NCBI RefSeq assembly: GCF_022815645.1
Contig: NZ_JALGRO010000008.1
Coordinates: 140,241 to 204,240 of the forward strand
Origin: Curtobacterium sp. VKM Ac-2922
Lineage (GTDB): Bacteria > Actinomycetota > Actinomycetes > Actinomycetales > Microbacteriaceae
Length of the DNA: 64,000 bases
Direction: 5' to 3'
Of the stretch, positions 52,796-60,224 are shown piece after piece. The notes beneath the pieces were generated by a model. It was given only the letters and a program-made list of their open reading frames with translations, ran no database searches and was not told the origin of the DNA. The position numbers and the translations under genes are program-made. Within the stretch, counting starts at the first letter, position 1, and each line of letters begins with the position of its first letter.

Positions 52796-53536
52796 ATGCT
52801 CTGGCGCACCGATGCGATGGTCCTCGACGCGGCGACCGCCGCCGCAGCCCGGCTCGGCGACCGACACCGACCAGACGACCCGACGCACACGGTCGCCGCG
52901 GCGGCGATCGACCTGTCCGGACGCGTGCACGTCGCTGCGAACGTGTTCCACTTCACCGGCGGCCCGTGCGCCGAACTCGCCGTGCTCGGGGTGGCCGCTG
53001 CCGTGTCCGACGACCCGGTCATGGCGATCGTGGCGGTCGGTGACGGCGGCCGGGGTGTGCTGGCTCCGTGTGGGCGCTGCCGGCAGGTCCTGCTCGACCT
53101 GCAGCCGCAGACCCTCGTGCTGGTGCCCGGACCTGGCGGCCCACAGGACGAGCCACAGGCAGTCCCGGTCCGCTCGCTGCTGCCCCGGTCCTACGCCTGG
53201 CCGGACGCCCCGGCGCCGCGGGTCGTCCGGTTCAACGCCCGCTACCGGGATGCCGTGCTGGCCGGCCGGAAGACGGCGACGATCCGCCACGACGACCCGC
53301 AGGGCACCGGCCCGACCACGTTCGTCTTCGAGGACGAGCACGCCGAGGTGTTCGACACCGCGCGCGCCGTGGTCACCTCGGTCGTGCGCAAGCGTGTGGC
53401 GGAGATCGACGACGACGATGCCCGTGACGAGGACGCCGGCTCGGTCGCGGCCCTGCGCGAAGGACTTCGCGGGCACTACCCCGCTCTCAGCGAGGACGAC
53501 GTGGTCGAGGTGGCGCGCTTCAGCGTGCGGGGCTGA
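52796..53536 (+). CDS. Cytidine deaminase-like / ASCH fusion protein
   Basis: 246 residues, two domains. The N-terminal half (about 1-118) is a cytidine-deaminase fold with FTGGPCAELAVLG (Cys and Glu, no His) and LAPCGRCRQVLLD (two Cys), the zinc site of cytidine or blasticidin deaminases. The C-terminal half (about 135-246, from RVVRFNARYRDAVLAGRKTATIR) is an ASCH domain, related to PUA RNA-binding domains. A deaminase fused to a nucleic-acid- or base-binding domain suggests nucleoside or RNA-base processing. CAGGCT is six bases before the ATG. Its 3' end overlaps the MOSC gene by 17 bp. Confidence 0.85.
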   Translation: MLWRTDAMVLDAATAAAARLGDRHRPDDPTHTVAAAAIDLSGRVHVAANVFHFTGGPCAELAVLGVAAAVSDDPVMAIVAVGDGGRGVLAPCGRCRQVLLDLQPQTLVLVPGPGGPQDEPQAVPVRSLLPRSYAWPDAPAPRVVRFNARYRDAVLAGRKTATIRHDDPQGTGPTTFVFEDEHAEVFDTARAVVTSVVRKRVAEIDDDDARDEDAGSVAALREGLRGHYPALSEDDVVEVARFSVRG

Positions 53537-54224
53537 CGCCCGCGGACCCGACGCCTGCGGACCGGACGCCCGCGGACCCGACGCCGGCCGTGTTCCGTGC
53601 CAGCGCCTTCGTCACCTCGCGCAGCACCTTCGGCGCGAGCGCCCGCCCCCCGGCCTCGTCGAGCACCGCCTGGGCGCGCTCCGGCGACAGTCCGGCGAAG
53701 AGCTCGCCGATCGTGACGCCGTGCGCCGGGCGCTCGACGACCACCACGGGGTCCCCGGCAGCGACGGGCCCGGACTTCAGCACCCGCAGGTACGCACCGG
53801 GTCGGCCCTCGGCGGCGAACCGCTTGACCCACTGGTCGATCCCCATCCGGCGGGCGAAGGTGCCGCAGGGGATGCGGGGGATCGTGACCTCGAGCAGCAG
53901 CGTCTCGCCGATCCGCCAGCGCTCACCGGTCACCGCACCCGTGACGTCGAGGGCCGACGTGCGGAGGTTCTCGCCGAACAGCCCAGGCGCGATCGGCCGG
54001 TCCAGCTGCTCCTCGAAGAACGCGGCGTCCTCGTCGGCGTAGGCGTACACGGCCTGGTCCTCGCCGCCGTGGTGCTTGCGGTCCGCCTGCACGTCGGCGT
54101 ACAGGCCGAGCGGGCGGACGCGCACGGGGCCGTCGACTGGGCGCTTGTCGATCGCGGTGATCCCGATCGTGCCCCGGTCGGGCAGCAGACGGTCGACGCG
54201 GCAGACGGCGGTGACGAGCGACAT
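53520..54224 (-). CDS. MOSC-domain protein
   Basis: 234 residues. The MOSC core is present: GLYADVQADRKHHGGEDQAVYAYADED (about 42-68), GLFGENLRTSALDVTG and PRIPCGTFARRMG with the conserved Cys (about 121). Members resemble YiiM/YflK and are linked to molybdenum-cofactor sulfur or N-hydroxylated compound reduction. The last 20 residues are AGVGSAGVRSAGVGSAGV, encoded by a 15-bp tandem repeat that ends inside the convergent deaminase gene. CAAGCT is six bases before the ATG. Confidence 0.88.
   Translation of the reverse strand: MSLVTAVCRVDRLLPDRGTIGITAIDKRPVDGPVRVRPLGLYADVQADRKHHGGEDQAVYAYADEDAAFFEEQLDRPIAPGLFGENLRTSALDVTGAVTGERWRIGETLLLEVTIPRIPCGTFARRMGIDQWVKRFAAEGRPGAYLRVLKSGPVAAGDPVVVVERPAHGVTIGELFAGLSPERAQAVLDEAGGRALAPKVLREVTKALARNTAGVGSAGVRSAGVGSAGVSPAR
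53535..53579. repeat. 15-bp tandem repeat, three copies, at the MOSC 3' end
   Basis: GACGCCCGCGGACCC, GACGCCTGCGGACCG and GACGCCCGCGGACCC lie in a row, followed by a broken fourth (GACGCCGGCC). It encodes the MOSC tail on the minus strand and starts on the deaminase-ASCH stop codon. Confidence 0.9.
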
Positions 54225-54256
54225 GGGCCCAGCTTGCCGCACCGGGCGGTGCGAGC

Positions 54257-54309
54257 GGAACCTGGCAGTTCCCTGTCGGGCGTGACGTTCCGTCCGGGAC
54301 GATCGTCAC
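54257..54309 (+). promoter_or_regulatory. Candidate ECF promoter and inverted repeat before the Asp23-sigma operon
   Basis: GGAACC (54257-54262) followed 18 bp later by CGTG (54281-54284) resembles an ECF -35/-10 pair. It overlaps an inverted repeat GTGACG (54282-54287) / CGTCAC (54304-54309) with an inner CGTCC-G-GGACG. Autoregulation by the sigma factor at 54817 is a hypothesis. Confidence 0.4.
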
Positions 54310-54375
54310 AGGGACAGCGCGGCCCCCGATGCGTCCACCCGGCGCAGCGCCCGCCCCCACGATCAGGAGCACACC

Positions 54376-54783
54376 ATGAGCATGACGAACACGACGAACA
54401 CCGCTGGCCGCACCGTCATCGAGGACGCCGTCGTCGAGAAGGTCGCCGGCATCGCCGCACGCCAGGTCCCCGGGGTGTTCGCCCTCGGCGGCGGCACTGC
54501 CCGTGCGATCGGCGCGGTCCGCGACGCGATCGGGCAGCGTGACCACGGCCAGGGCATCAAGGTCGAGGTCGGCGAGCGCCAGGTGGCGGCCGACGTCGTC
54601 ATCGTCGCCGAGTACCCGGTGCCGCTGCAGCGCCTGGCCGACGACGTCCGCTCGTCCGTCAGCCGTGCACTCGAGCAGATCGTCGGCATGGCGGTCGTCG
54701 AGGTGAACGTGACCGTGCAGGATGTCCACATGCCCGAGGACGACGCCGACGACGCCGCCGAGACGGAGTCGCGCGTGTCCTGA
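54376..54783 (+). CDS. Asp23/Gls24-family envelope stress protein (copy B)
   Basis: 135 residues, closely similar to copy A at 29334: VVEKVAGIAARQVPGVFALG (about 20-39), GQGIKVEVGERQVAADVVIVAEYPV, SRALEQIVGMAVVEVNVTVQDVHM. The acidic tail (EDDADDAAETESRV) matches that of copy A. It is first of four genes with an ECF sigma factor and two Asp23-like/accessory proteins, which suggests an envelope-stress regulon. AGGAG precedes the ATG by about eight bases. Confidence 0.93.
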   Translation: MSMTNTTNTAGRTVIEDAVVEKVAGIAARQVPGVFALGGGTARAIGAVRDAIGQRDHGQGIKVEVGERQVAADVVIVAEYPVPLQRLADDVRSSVSRALEQIVGMAVVEVNVTVQDVHMPEDDADDAAETESRVS

Positions 54784-54816
54784 CCCAGCCCGCACCTGTG
54801 ACCTGGAGAAGCAACC

Positions 54817-55383
54817 GTGCACCACCAACCACCGCGGACGGCCCTGGTCGACCTCGATGACGGCGTCCTCGCCGGTCGGTCGACCGACGGGGACGTCCGG
54901 GCCTTCGAGGTCCTGATCCGCCGACACACCCCGCTGCTCCGCGCCTACGCGCGCCGCACCCTCGGATCGACGGACGAGCTCGACGACGTCGTGCAGGAGA
55001 CCTTCATCACCGCGTGGAACCGGCTCGACTCGCTCGAGGACCGTGCCCACGTGAAGGCCTGGTTGATGCGCATCCTGAGTCGCAAGTGCCTGGACCGCAT
55101 CCGTGCGCGTCGCGACCACGACGACGTCACGGAGATCGAGGTCGCAGCCCCCGCGGACGGCGCTCCCGAACGCGTCGCCGAAGCCCACGACCGCGAGCAC
55201 GCCGTCGAACTGGCCCTCGAGTCCCTGCCCGAGGCGCAGCGCCGGTGCTGGTTGATGAAGGAACTCCTCGGGTACTCGTACGAGGACATCGCCGCCGAGC
55301 TCGACGTGCCGCTGTCGACCGTGCGCGGGCTGCTGTCCCGCGCCAGGAAGAACATGATCAGTCTGATGGAGGGCTGGCGATGA
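54817..55383 (+). CDS. ECF sigma factor of the Asp23 operon
   Basis: 188 residues. Region 2: DVRAFEVLIRRHTPLLRAYA through LDDVVQETFITAWNRL (about 25-72). Region 4: LESLPEAQRRCWLMKELLGYSYEDIAAELDVPLSTVRGLLSRAR (about 133-176). It lies 33 bp after the Asp23 gene and overlaps the next gene by ATGA. In several actinobacteria such sigma factors are encoded with Asp23 proteins, but the inducing signal is not known. GTG start with GGAGAAG upstream. Confidence 0.93.
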   Translation: MHHQPPRTALVDLDDGVLAGRSTDGDVRAFEVLIRRHTPLLRAYARRTLGSTDELDDVVQETFITAWNRLDSLEDRAHVKAWLMRILSRKCLDRIRARRDHDDVTEIEVAAPADGAPERVAEAHDREHAVELALESLPEAQRRCWLMKELLGYSYEDIAAELDVPLSTVRGLLSRARKNMISLMEGWR

Positions 55384-56063
55384 CCGAACTGCCCGACGAC
55401 GCCGCACTCGCGTCCCTCGAACCCGAAGACCTGGACGGACACTCGATCGACGAACTCGCCGACTACCTCGACGCCGGGATGCAACCGGCCGACCCGAGCA
55501 TCGACGACTCGCCCGCGTGCCAGAACGCCCTGTCCGCGATCATCCGGCTGCGGCACGCCTCGCTCGGCTCGCTCGAGACCGCCGCCCGCTCCGAGGCCCC
55601 GGCCGACGAGTCGTGGATCGGTGGCGTGCTCGCGAACATCTCGATCGAGGCCCGCTCCGGCCGTGACGTCCCGCTGCGCTCCGAGTCCGTCACCGAACAC
55701 CCGGTGATGACCGAGGGAGCCATCCGCTCGCTGATCCGCCGTGCCGGTGACTCGGTCCCCGGCATCGTCGTCGCCCGGTGCGCGATCGAGGGTGACGTCA
55801 CCGAGCTGCTGGCTCCGGTCCGTGTCACCGTCGAGGTGGCGATCATGGCCGGCCCGGCGATCCACGCGACCGCCGACCTGGTCCGCGCCGCCGTGGACCA
55901 CACGCTCCGCGAGCAGACGGACCTGGTCGTCGAGTCGATCGACGTGCTCGTCCGCGACCTGCTGGTCGGCAAGGACGCGCAGGACGCCGAGGGCGACGCG
56001 ACGGAGGCCGACGCGACCACGACCGAGACCACCGAGACCACCGAGACGGAGGCGGGAGCATGA
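55380..56063 (+). CDS. Sigma-operon partner with Asp23-like C-terminal domain
   Basis: 227 residues. The N-terminus (LEPEDLDGHSIDELADYLDAG, about 14-34, then a single Cys in SPACQNAL) recalls anti-sigma-like or adaptor segments in such operons. The C-terminal part (GIVVARCAIEGDVTELLAPVRVTVEVAIM through VVESIDVLVRDLLVGK, about 120-200) has the Asp23 alternating pattern. A Thr/Glu-rich tail ends it. Its position directly after the sigma factor (ATGA overlap) makes it a candidate anti-sigma or membrane scaffold; this is inferred. Confidence 0.7.
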   Translation: MTELPDDAALASLEPEDLDGHSIDELADYLDAGMQPADPSIDDSPACQNALSAIIRLRHASLGSLETAARSEAPADESWIGGVLANISIEARSGRDVPLRSESVTEHPVMTEGAIRSLIRRAGDSVPGIVVARCAIEGDVTELLAPVRVTVEVAIMAGPAIHATADLVRAAVDHTLREQTDLVVESIDVLVRDLLVGKDAQDAEGDATEADATTTETTETTETEAGA

Positions 56064-56401
56064 GCGACACGAGCGACACCGAACAGACCAACGAGAGCTG
56101 GTCGTCCCAGGCGGTCGACGCCGTCGAGGCGGCGGTGCTCGAGGTCCCCGGCGTCGCGGAGCTCTACCGCGCGAAGCCGACGCTGCAGAGTGCCGCCGCC
56201 GCGGTCCAGCGCATCTCGGAGCAGGGCACCCCGCCACGGGTCGTGGTCGACGGCGACGTGCTGCGCGTGGTCATCGGCACGGACGGGTTCGCCCCGGCGC
56301 CGCAGGTCGCACGTGCGGTGCACGACGCGGCGTTCGCCGCCGCCCGCGCTGCCGGCCACACGCTGTCGCGCGTCGACGTGCGTGTCGCTCGCGTCGGCTG
56401 A
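56060..56401 (+). CDS. Small Asp23-operon protein
   Basis: 113 residues. VDAVEAAVLEVPGVAELYRAKPT, VVVDGDVLRVVIGTDGFAPAPQVARAVHDAA and TLSRVDVRVARVG form an alpha-beta-beta layout like one half of an Asp23 domain. The ATG overlaps the previous stop (ATGA), so it is the last of four co-translated genes. No catalytic residues seen. Likely a structural partner of the Asp23 protein. Confidence 0.7.
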   Translation: MSDTSDTEQTNESWSSQAVDAVEAAVLEVPGVAELYRAKPTLQSAAAAVQRISEQGTPPRVVVDGDVLRVVIGTDGFAPAPQVARAVHDAAFAAARAAGHTLSRVDVRVARVG

Positions 56402-56404
56402 CCC

Positions 56405-56480
56405 GACCGTCCAGCGGACCGACGCGATCGTCCAACGGACCGACCCGACCGTCCAGCGCACTGACGCGACCGTCGACCGG
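56405..56480. repeat. 21-bp tandem repeat, about 3.6 copies
   Basis: GACCGTCCAGCGGACCGACGC and two variants (starts 56405, 56426, 56447) plus a partial unit at 56468-56480. It fills the gap between the Asp23 operon and the terminator and is not coding. Confidence 0.9.
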
Positions 56481-56520
56481 CCTGGAGGCGCGTGGCGGCG
56501 CCGCCACGCGCCTCCAGGCC
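56479..56520. terminator. Perfect 21-bp-arm palindrome terminator (GGAGGC family)
   Basis: GGCCTGGAGGCGCGTGGCGGC (56479-56499) is the exact complement of 56500-56520. It ends the Asp23-sigma operon and the convergent LtrA gene. It is the most perfect palindrome in the window. Confidence 0.92.
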
Positions 56521-56521
56521 G

Positions 56522-57676
56522 TCAGGCGACCGGGCTGCGGTCCGCGACCTCCAGCACCACGACGATGCCGACGACCGCCACGGCGGTCACCGCCAGGGAC
56601 GCCGCGGGAACCGCGGTGCTCGCCACGATCACCAGCGTGAGCAGGACGACGGCGACGTTCCACCGGGGCGCGAGCGACGGCCGGAGGGCCAGCGCCCACA
56701 CCGCCCCGACGAACAGCGCGACCGGCACGGCGATCGTGGCCGCGACCGATGCGTGGGACAGGTCGGCCTGGCCGGCATCCGCGCTGACCGCCACCTCGAT
56801 CCCCGCGGGCAGTGCGGCAGCGGCGGCGAACACCAAGTAGTGGCCGTACCCGAACACCAGGGCGCTCGGCAGACCGCGGATGTGCTCGTGCTGTTCGCGG
56901 GAGAAGTAGATCCACCACAGCCCGGCGACGATGACCAGGCCGCCGGCGGCCAGGGTGAGCAGCGGGCCCAGGTGTTCGGCGTGCCGCAGCCCGTCGATGA
57001 CCGCGTTGGCCGATGCGACGAGCCCCTCGCCCAGCACGATGAGCGTGAACAACGAGTAGCGCTCGGCGATGTGGTGCGTGTGCCACGGGGTCGTCTCGCC
57101 CCGCGACTCGGCCACCACCGGCACCAGCAGCTCGAGCAGGATCAACACCGGGATGACGATCGGCCGGGCTGCGGGCGGGACCGCGAGCAGGGCCACCCAG
57201 AGGGCCTGCACGACGACCACGCCGAGCACGTAGGTGGTCGCGGTCGACCGGTACCGCGGGGCCGACACGGCCGCGCGGACCCACTGCGCGACGAGCGCCA
57301 GGCGCATCACCACGTAGCCGATCACGACGACCACCGGCGCCTCGCCGCGCATGGCGGGACCGACCCCGGCGGCCAGCACGAGGACCCCCGCCATCTGCAC
57401 GAAGGTCGTCACGCGGTACAACCAGTCGTCCGTGTCGAACGACGTGGCGAACCAGGTGAAGTTGATCCACGCCCACCAGATCGCGAAGAACACGAACGCG
57501 TACGACAGGATCGCCGAGGTGACGTGCCCCTCGGTCTCGATCTCGTGCAGGTTGGACGCGGCGAAGCCCACCGCGACGACGAACACCAGGTCGAACAGCA
57601 GCTCGAGCGGGCTGGCGGCGCGGTGGTCCTCGGCGGGGTCGCGCGGTCGCATGCGCCGGAGTCCGATCGTCGTCAC
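56522..57676 (-). CDS. LtrA (low temperature requirement A) membrane protein
   Basis: 384 residues with ten or more membrane spans. The N-terminal signature LELLFDLVFVVAVGFAASNLHE (about 25-46), the WAWINFTWFATSFDTDDWLYR block (about 68-88) and HHIAERYSLFTLIVLGEGLVA (about 201-221) are diagnostic of the LtrA family. First found as needed for growth of Listeria at low temperature; its activity is not defined. The GTG start follows TAGGCA by six bases. The gene ends next to the palindromic terminator. Confidence 0.9.
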   Translation of the reverse strand: MTTIGLRRMRPRDPAEDHRAASPLELLFDLVFVVAVGFAASNLHEIETEGHVTSAILSYAFVFFAIWWAWINFTWFATSFDTDDWLYRVTTFVQMAGVLVLAAGVGPAMRGEAPVVVVIGYVVMRLALVAQWVRAAVSAPRYRSTATTYVLGVVVVQALWVALLAVPPAARPIVIPVLILLELLVPVVAESRGETTPWHTHHIAERYSLFTLIVLGEGLVASANAVIDGLRHAEHLGPLLTLAAGGLVIVAGLWWIYFSREQHEHIRGLPSALVFGYGHYLVFAAAAALPAGIEVAVSADAGQADLSHASVAATIAVPVALFVGAVWALALRPSLAPRWNVAVVLLTLVIVASTAVPAASLAVTAVAVVGIVVVLEVADRSPVA

Positions 57677-57703
57677 GGTGCATGCCTACACGACGATCAC
57701 GGC

Positions 57704-58582
57704 TCAGTAGTAGTTCGTCGCCTGCGAGTGGCTCCACGCCGCGCACGGGCTGCCGTACGCGTCCTTGATGTACTTGAGCCCCCACGTGACCTGTGTGGTG
57801 GCGTTGGTCTGCCAGTCGGACGCGATCGTCGCCATCTTCGACCCAGGCAGCGCCTGGGGGATGCCGGTCGCGCCGGACGGGTTGTACGCCTGGTAGTCCC
57901 AGCCCGACTCCTTCGTCCACAGGCTGTTCAGGCACTGGAACTGGTCGGCGCCCCAGCCGTACTGCGACGACGCGAGCGCGGCCGCGGTGGCCTTCGCCCC
58001 GGCCGGGGTGTTGGCGGCGGCCTGGGCGGCTGCGGCCTGCGCGGCGGCAGCAGCCGCGGCGTCGGCGTCGGCCTTGGCCTTGGCGGCGGCTTCGGCGGCG
58101 CGGGCAGCGGCGGCTGCGGCGTCGGCATCCTGCTTGTCCTGGTCCGCGCTGGCCTGGGCGACGTCCTGCGCGGTGTCGACGGTCGTCTGGATGCGGTCGC
58201 TGATCGCCGCACCTGACAGGCGCTGGTAGTCGGACAGCGACGCGATGCGCCGCTCGAGGCTCCGGGTGTCGGTCTTGTCGTTCGCGTCGGCGACCACCGT
58301 CTTCGCGGTGCTGATGGTCGCGGCGGCCTGGGCACGGTCGAGCGCGGTGCCGCTCAGGGCCGGCGCTGCCGTGGCCGAGGACGTCGGGATGCCGATCGCC
58401 TCGCCGATGGCCGGCTGCGTGCCGACGGTCAGGGCGCCGCCGGCGACGACGAGCACCGCGGCGCCGCTGGCCAGCAGCACGCCGCGCTTGCGGAGCGTGC
58501 GCCGGATGCGGCGAGAGGGGCTGTCGAGCGCTGCTCGACGGGTGGTCGGGGACGTGGGGGAGTGCGGGTGCGGTGCTGACAT
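57704..58582 (-). CDS. Exported lytic transglycosylase-like protein
   Basis: 292 residues. A basic N-terminus and one membrane helix (GVLLASGAAVLVVAGGALTV, about 35-54) act as signal or anchor. An Ala/Lys/Asp-rich coiled region (about 150-205) leads to a transglycosylase domain with the catalytic Glu in LWTKESGWDYQAYNPSGATGIPQALPG (about 235-261), ending in AWSHSQATNYY. It cleaves peptidoglycan glycan chains in wall growth. A GGTAAC direct repeat 215 bp upstream resembles an MtrA site. Confidence 0.9.
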   Translation of the reverse strand: MSAPHPHSPTSPTTRRAALDSPSRRIRRTLRKRGVLLASGAAVLVVAGGALTVGTQPAIGEAIGIPTSSATAAPALSGTALDRAQAAATISTAKTVVADANDKTDTRSLERRIASLSDYQRLSGAAISDRIQTTVDTAQDVAQASADQDKQDADAAAAAARAAEAAAKAKADADAAAAAAAQAAAAQAAANTPAGAKATAAALASSQYGWGADQFQCLNSLWTKESGWDYQAYNPSGATGIPQALPGSKMATIASDWQTNATTQVTWGLKYIKDAYGSPCAAWSHSQATNYY

Positions 58583-58796
58583 CGTTTCCGGGTGCTCGGA
58601 CGGCGCGCTCGTGGGCGCTGCAGCATCGCAGGCAGCACGATCGTCGCCGATGGTGGAGACCGGACGGTGGTGTGGGGCCCGTCCGTCCGCCGGGCAACCG
58701 TGTGGGGCGGCTGCCGCGTCGGCGGAGGGGCCACGATGGAGGACGAGCCTGAGCGACCTGTCCACGAGCCCTGGCAGAACCGTCCGTCCACCCGCC

Positions 58797-58813
58797 GGTA
58801 ACGGTTCGGTAAC
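58797..58813. promoter_or_regulatory. MtrA-box-like direct repeat GGTAAC-n5-GGTAAC
   Basis: GGTAAC at 58797-58802 and 58808-58813, 11 bp apart (one helical turn), in the 244-bp region upstream of the transglycosylase gene. MtrA in related actinobacteria binds GTNAC-type direct repeats of this spacing and controls cell-wall hydrolases and Rpf genes. The match is by eye and binding is not shown. Confidence 0.55.
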
Positions 58814-58826
58814 GGCCCGTTCGACG

Positions 58827-59288
58827 CTAGGAGCTGGGCTGTTCCTGGGAGCGCTGCCCCTCGCCCTGGGCGACGCGCTCGAGGGCGTCGAGGGCACCCG
58901 CGATGGCGGCGAGGTCGGCGGCCGGCAGATCGTGGATGAGCTCGGCGACGATGCCGGTGCGCTGCGTCCGAGCGTCCTCGACCGCGGCCACGCCGGCGTC
59001 GGTGATGCTGACCATGAACGCACGGCCGTCGGTCGGATCGGCTTCGCGCTCGATCAGCCCACGCTGCTCGAGTTCGGTCAGGATCCGCGTCATCGTGGGC
59101 TTCGTGACGACCTCGAGCCGCGACAGGTCACCCGGGCGCAGGGGCCCCTCGCGCTGGACCGTGGCGAGCGCGGACACGATGCCGTACCCCAGCGAGGCCG
59201 CGTCGGAGCGGGCGCGACGGTTGATCCGCCCGACCGCCGCAGCCAGGCGTGCGGCGATCTCGTTGCGGTCGGTCTGCCGCCTGCTCAT
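58827..59288 (-). CDS. MarR-family transcriptional regulator
   Basis: 153 residues. The winged helix is LRPGDLSRLEVVTKPTMTRILTELEQRGLIEREADPTDGRAFMVSITDAG (about 50-100). GGAG seven bases upstream supports the ATG at 59288; an upstream ATG at 59321 is possible. It lies upstream of the transglycosylase gene in the same orientation but separated by 244 bp. No divergent target is evident. Ligand unknown. Confidence 0.87.
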   Translation of the reverse strand: MSRRQTDRNEIAARLAAAVGRINRRARSDAASLGYGIVSALATVQREGPLRPGDLSRLEVVTKPTMTRILTELEQRGLIEREADPTDGRAFMVSITDAGVAAVEDARTQRTGIVAELIHDLPAADLAAIAGALDALERVAQGEGQRSQEQPSS

Positions 59289-59389
59289 CTGATGCTCCGG
59301 GGGTCGTCCGTTGGTCGCCACGATGCTACCGGGGCGACCTGCGGCGTGGTGTCTGTGTGGATGCTCAGTCTCGTGTCGGCGATCCGCGG

Positions 59390-60040
59390 TCAGTGCTTCT
59401 CGCCGGGGAGCTGGTGGATGGCCTCGGTGGCGAGCTCGGCCGCGATGTTGTCACCGTTCTCGGTCGCCGTGCGCAGCCGCTTGAAGTCGGCGATCATCCG
59501 GTCCCAGTCCACGAGCTCGTCCAGGTTGGGCAGGCGCAGGCGGAAGGCCAGCCCGTCCATCGTGTCTGTGCACACGCGCTGCAGGTTCTCGTTGCCGCAC
59601 TCGGCGACGTACCGGGCGAAGACCCCGAGGGCGTCCTTGTTCACGCCGCTGACGTCGTGTGACTCGAGTTCGACGATCGTCCGGTCGAGCGCCGCCAGGA
59701 TCGCCTTGCGCGAGGTCGCGGTGAGCCGGGGGACCGCCAGGCGGACGACGCCGCCGAACAGGACGCCGAGGGTCTGCAGTGCCTCGATCACCTCGTCCGG
59801 GTTCGGCGTCGTGATGCGCGTGTACCGGTTCGGCGCCATCTCGATCAGGCCGGCGCGGGCGAGCTGACTGAGGGCCTCGCGGATCGGGGTGCGGGAGACA
59901 CCCAGCCAGGCGATCAGTTCGTCGTCGTTGAGTCGCTCGCCGGGCTCGAGTGTGCCGTCCATGATCGCCGCGTGGATCTTCTGGCGGACGGTGTCGCGGA
60001 GCAGCTGGTGTTCGGTCGGGGCACTGCTGGGGACCGGCAT
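59390..60040 (-). CDS. GntR-family transcriptional regulator (FadR type)
   Basis: 216 residues. The N-terminal winged helix is LEPGERLNDDELIAWLGVSRTPIREALSQLARAGLIEMAPNRYTRI (about 30-75). The C-terminal domain is all-helical (VFARYVAECGNENLQRVC). The ATG at 60040 is chosen because the upstream in-frame residues are low-complexity. Effector and target are unknown; the region 60041-60180 may hold its promoter. Confidence 0.87.
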   Translation of the reverse strand: MPVPSSAPTEHQLLRDTVRQKIHAAIMDGTLEPGERLNDDELIAWLGVSRTPIREALSQLARAGLIEMAPNRYTRITTPNPDEVIEALQTLGVLFGGVVRLAVPRLTATSRKAILAALDRTIVELESHDVSGVNKDALGVFARYVAECGNENLQRVCTDTMDGLAFRLRLPNLDELVDWDRMIADFKRLRTATENGDNIAAELATEAIHQLPGEKH

Positions 60041-60180
60041 GGCGTGTTCCTTCGGGTTCGGGTTCCGTGGGGCCACACGGTTCGGTGCGGACGCATCACC
60101 GACGATACCTGACATACGAACGGTGTTCTGGTCGGATCGCGGTGTGTCAGTCCGTTCCACGCACCCGGACGACGGGTCCC

Positions 60181-60206
60181 GGGGCGCCGCGGAACCGCGG
60201 CGCCCC
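60181..60206. terminator. Perfect 12-bp-stem hairpin after the DUF2071 gene
   Basis: GGGGCGCCGCGG (60181-60192) and CCGCGGCGCCCC (60195-60206) pair exactly around AA. It lies 18 bp beyond the DUF2071 stop on the minus strand and ends the DUF2071-DoxX operon. Confidence 0.88.
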
Positions 60207-60224
60207 GCGTCGACGCGGAACCGC

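Noticed and set aside
58583..58826. c-di-AMP (ydaO-type) riboswitch before the transglycosylase
   Set aside because: Wall hydrolase genes of actinobacteria often have one, but the conserved blocks (for example the GGGGTGAATC-type segment) are not seen on the minus strand here.
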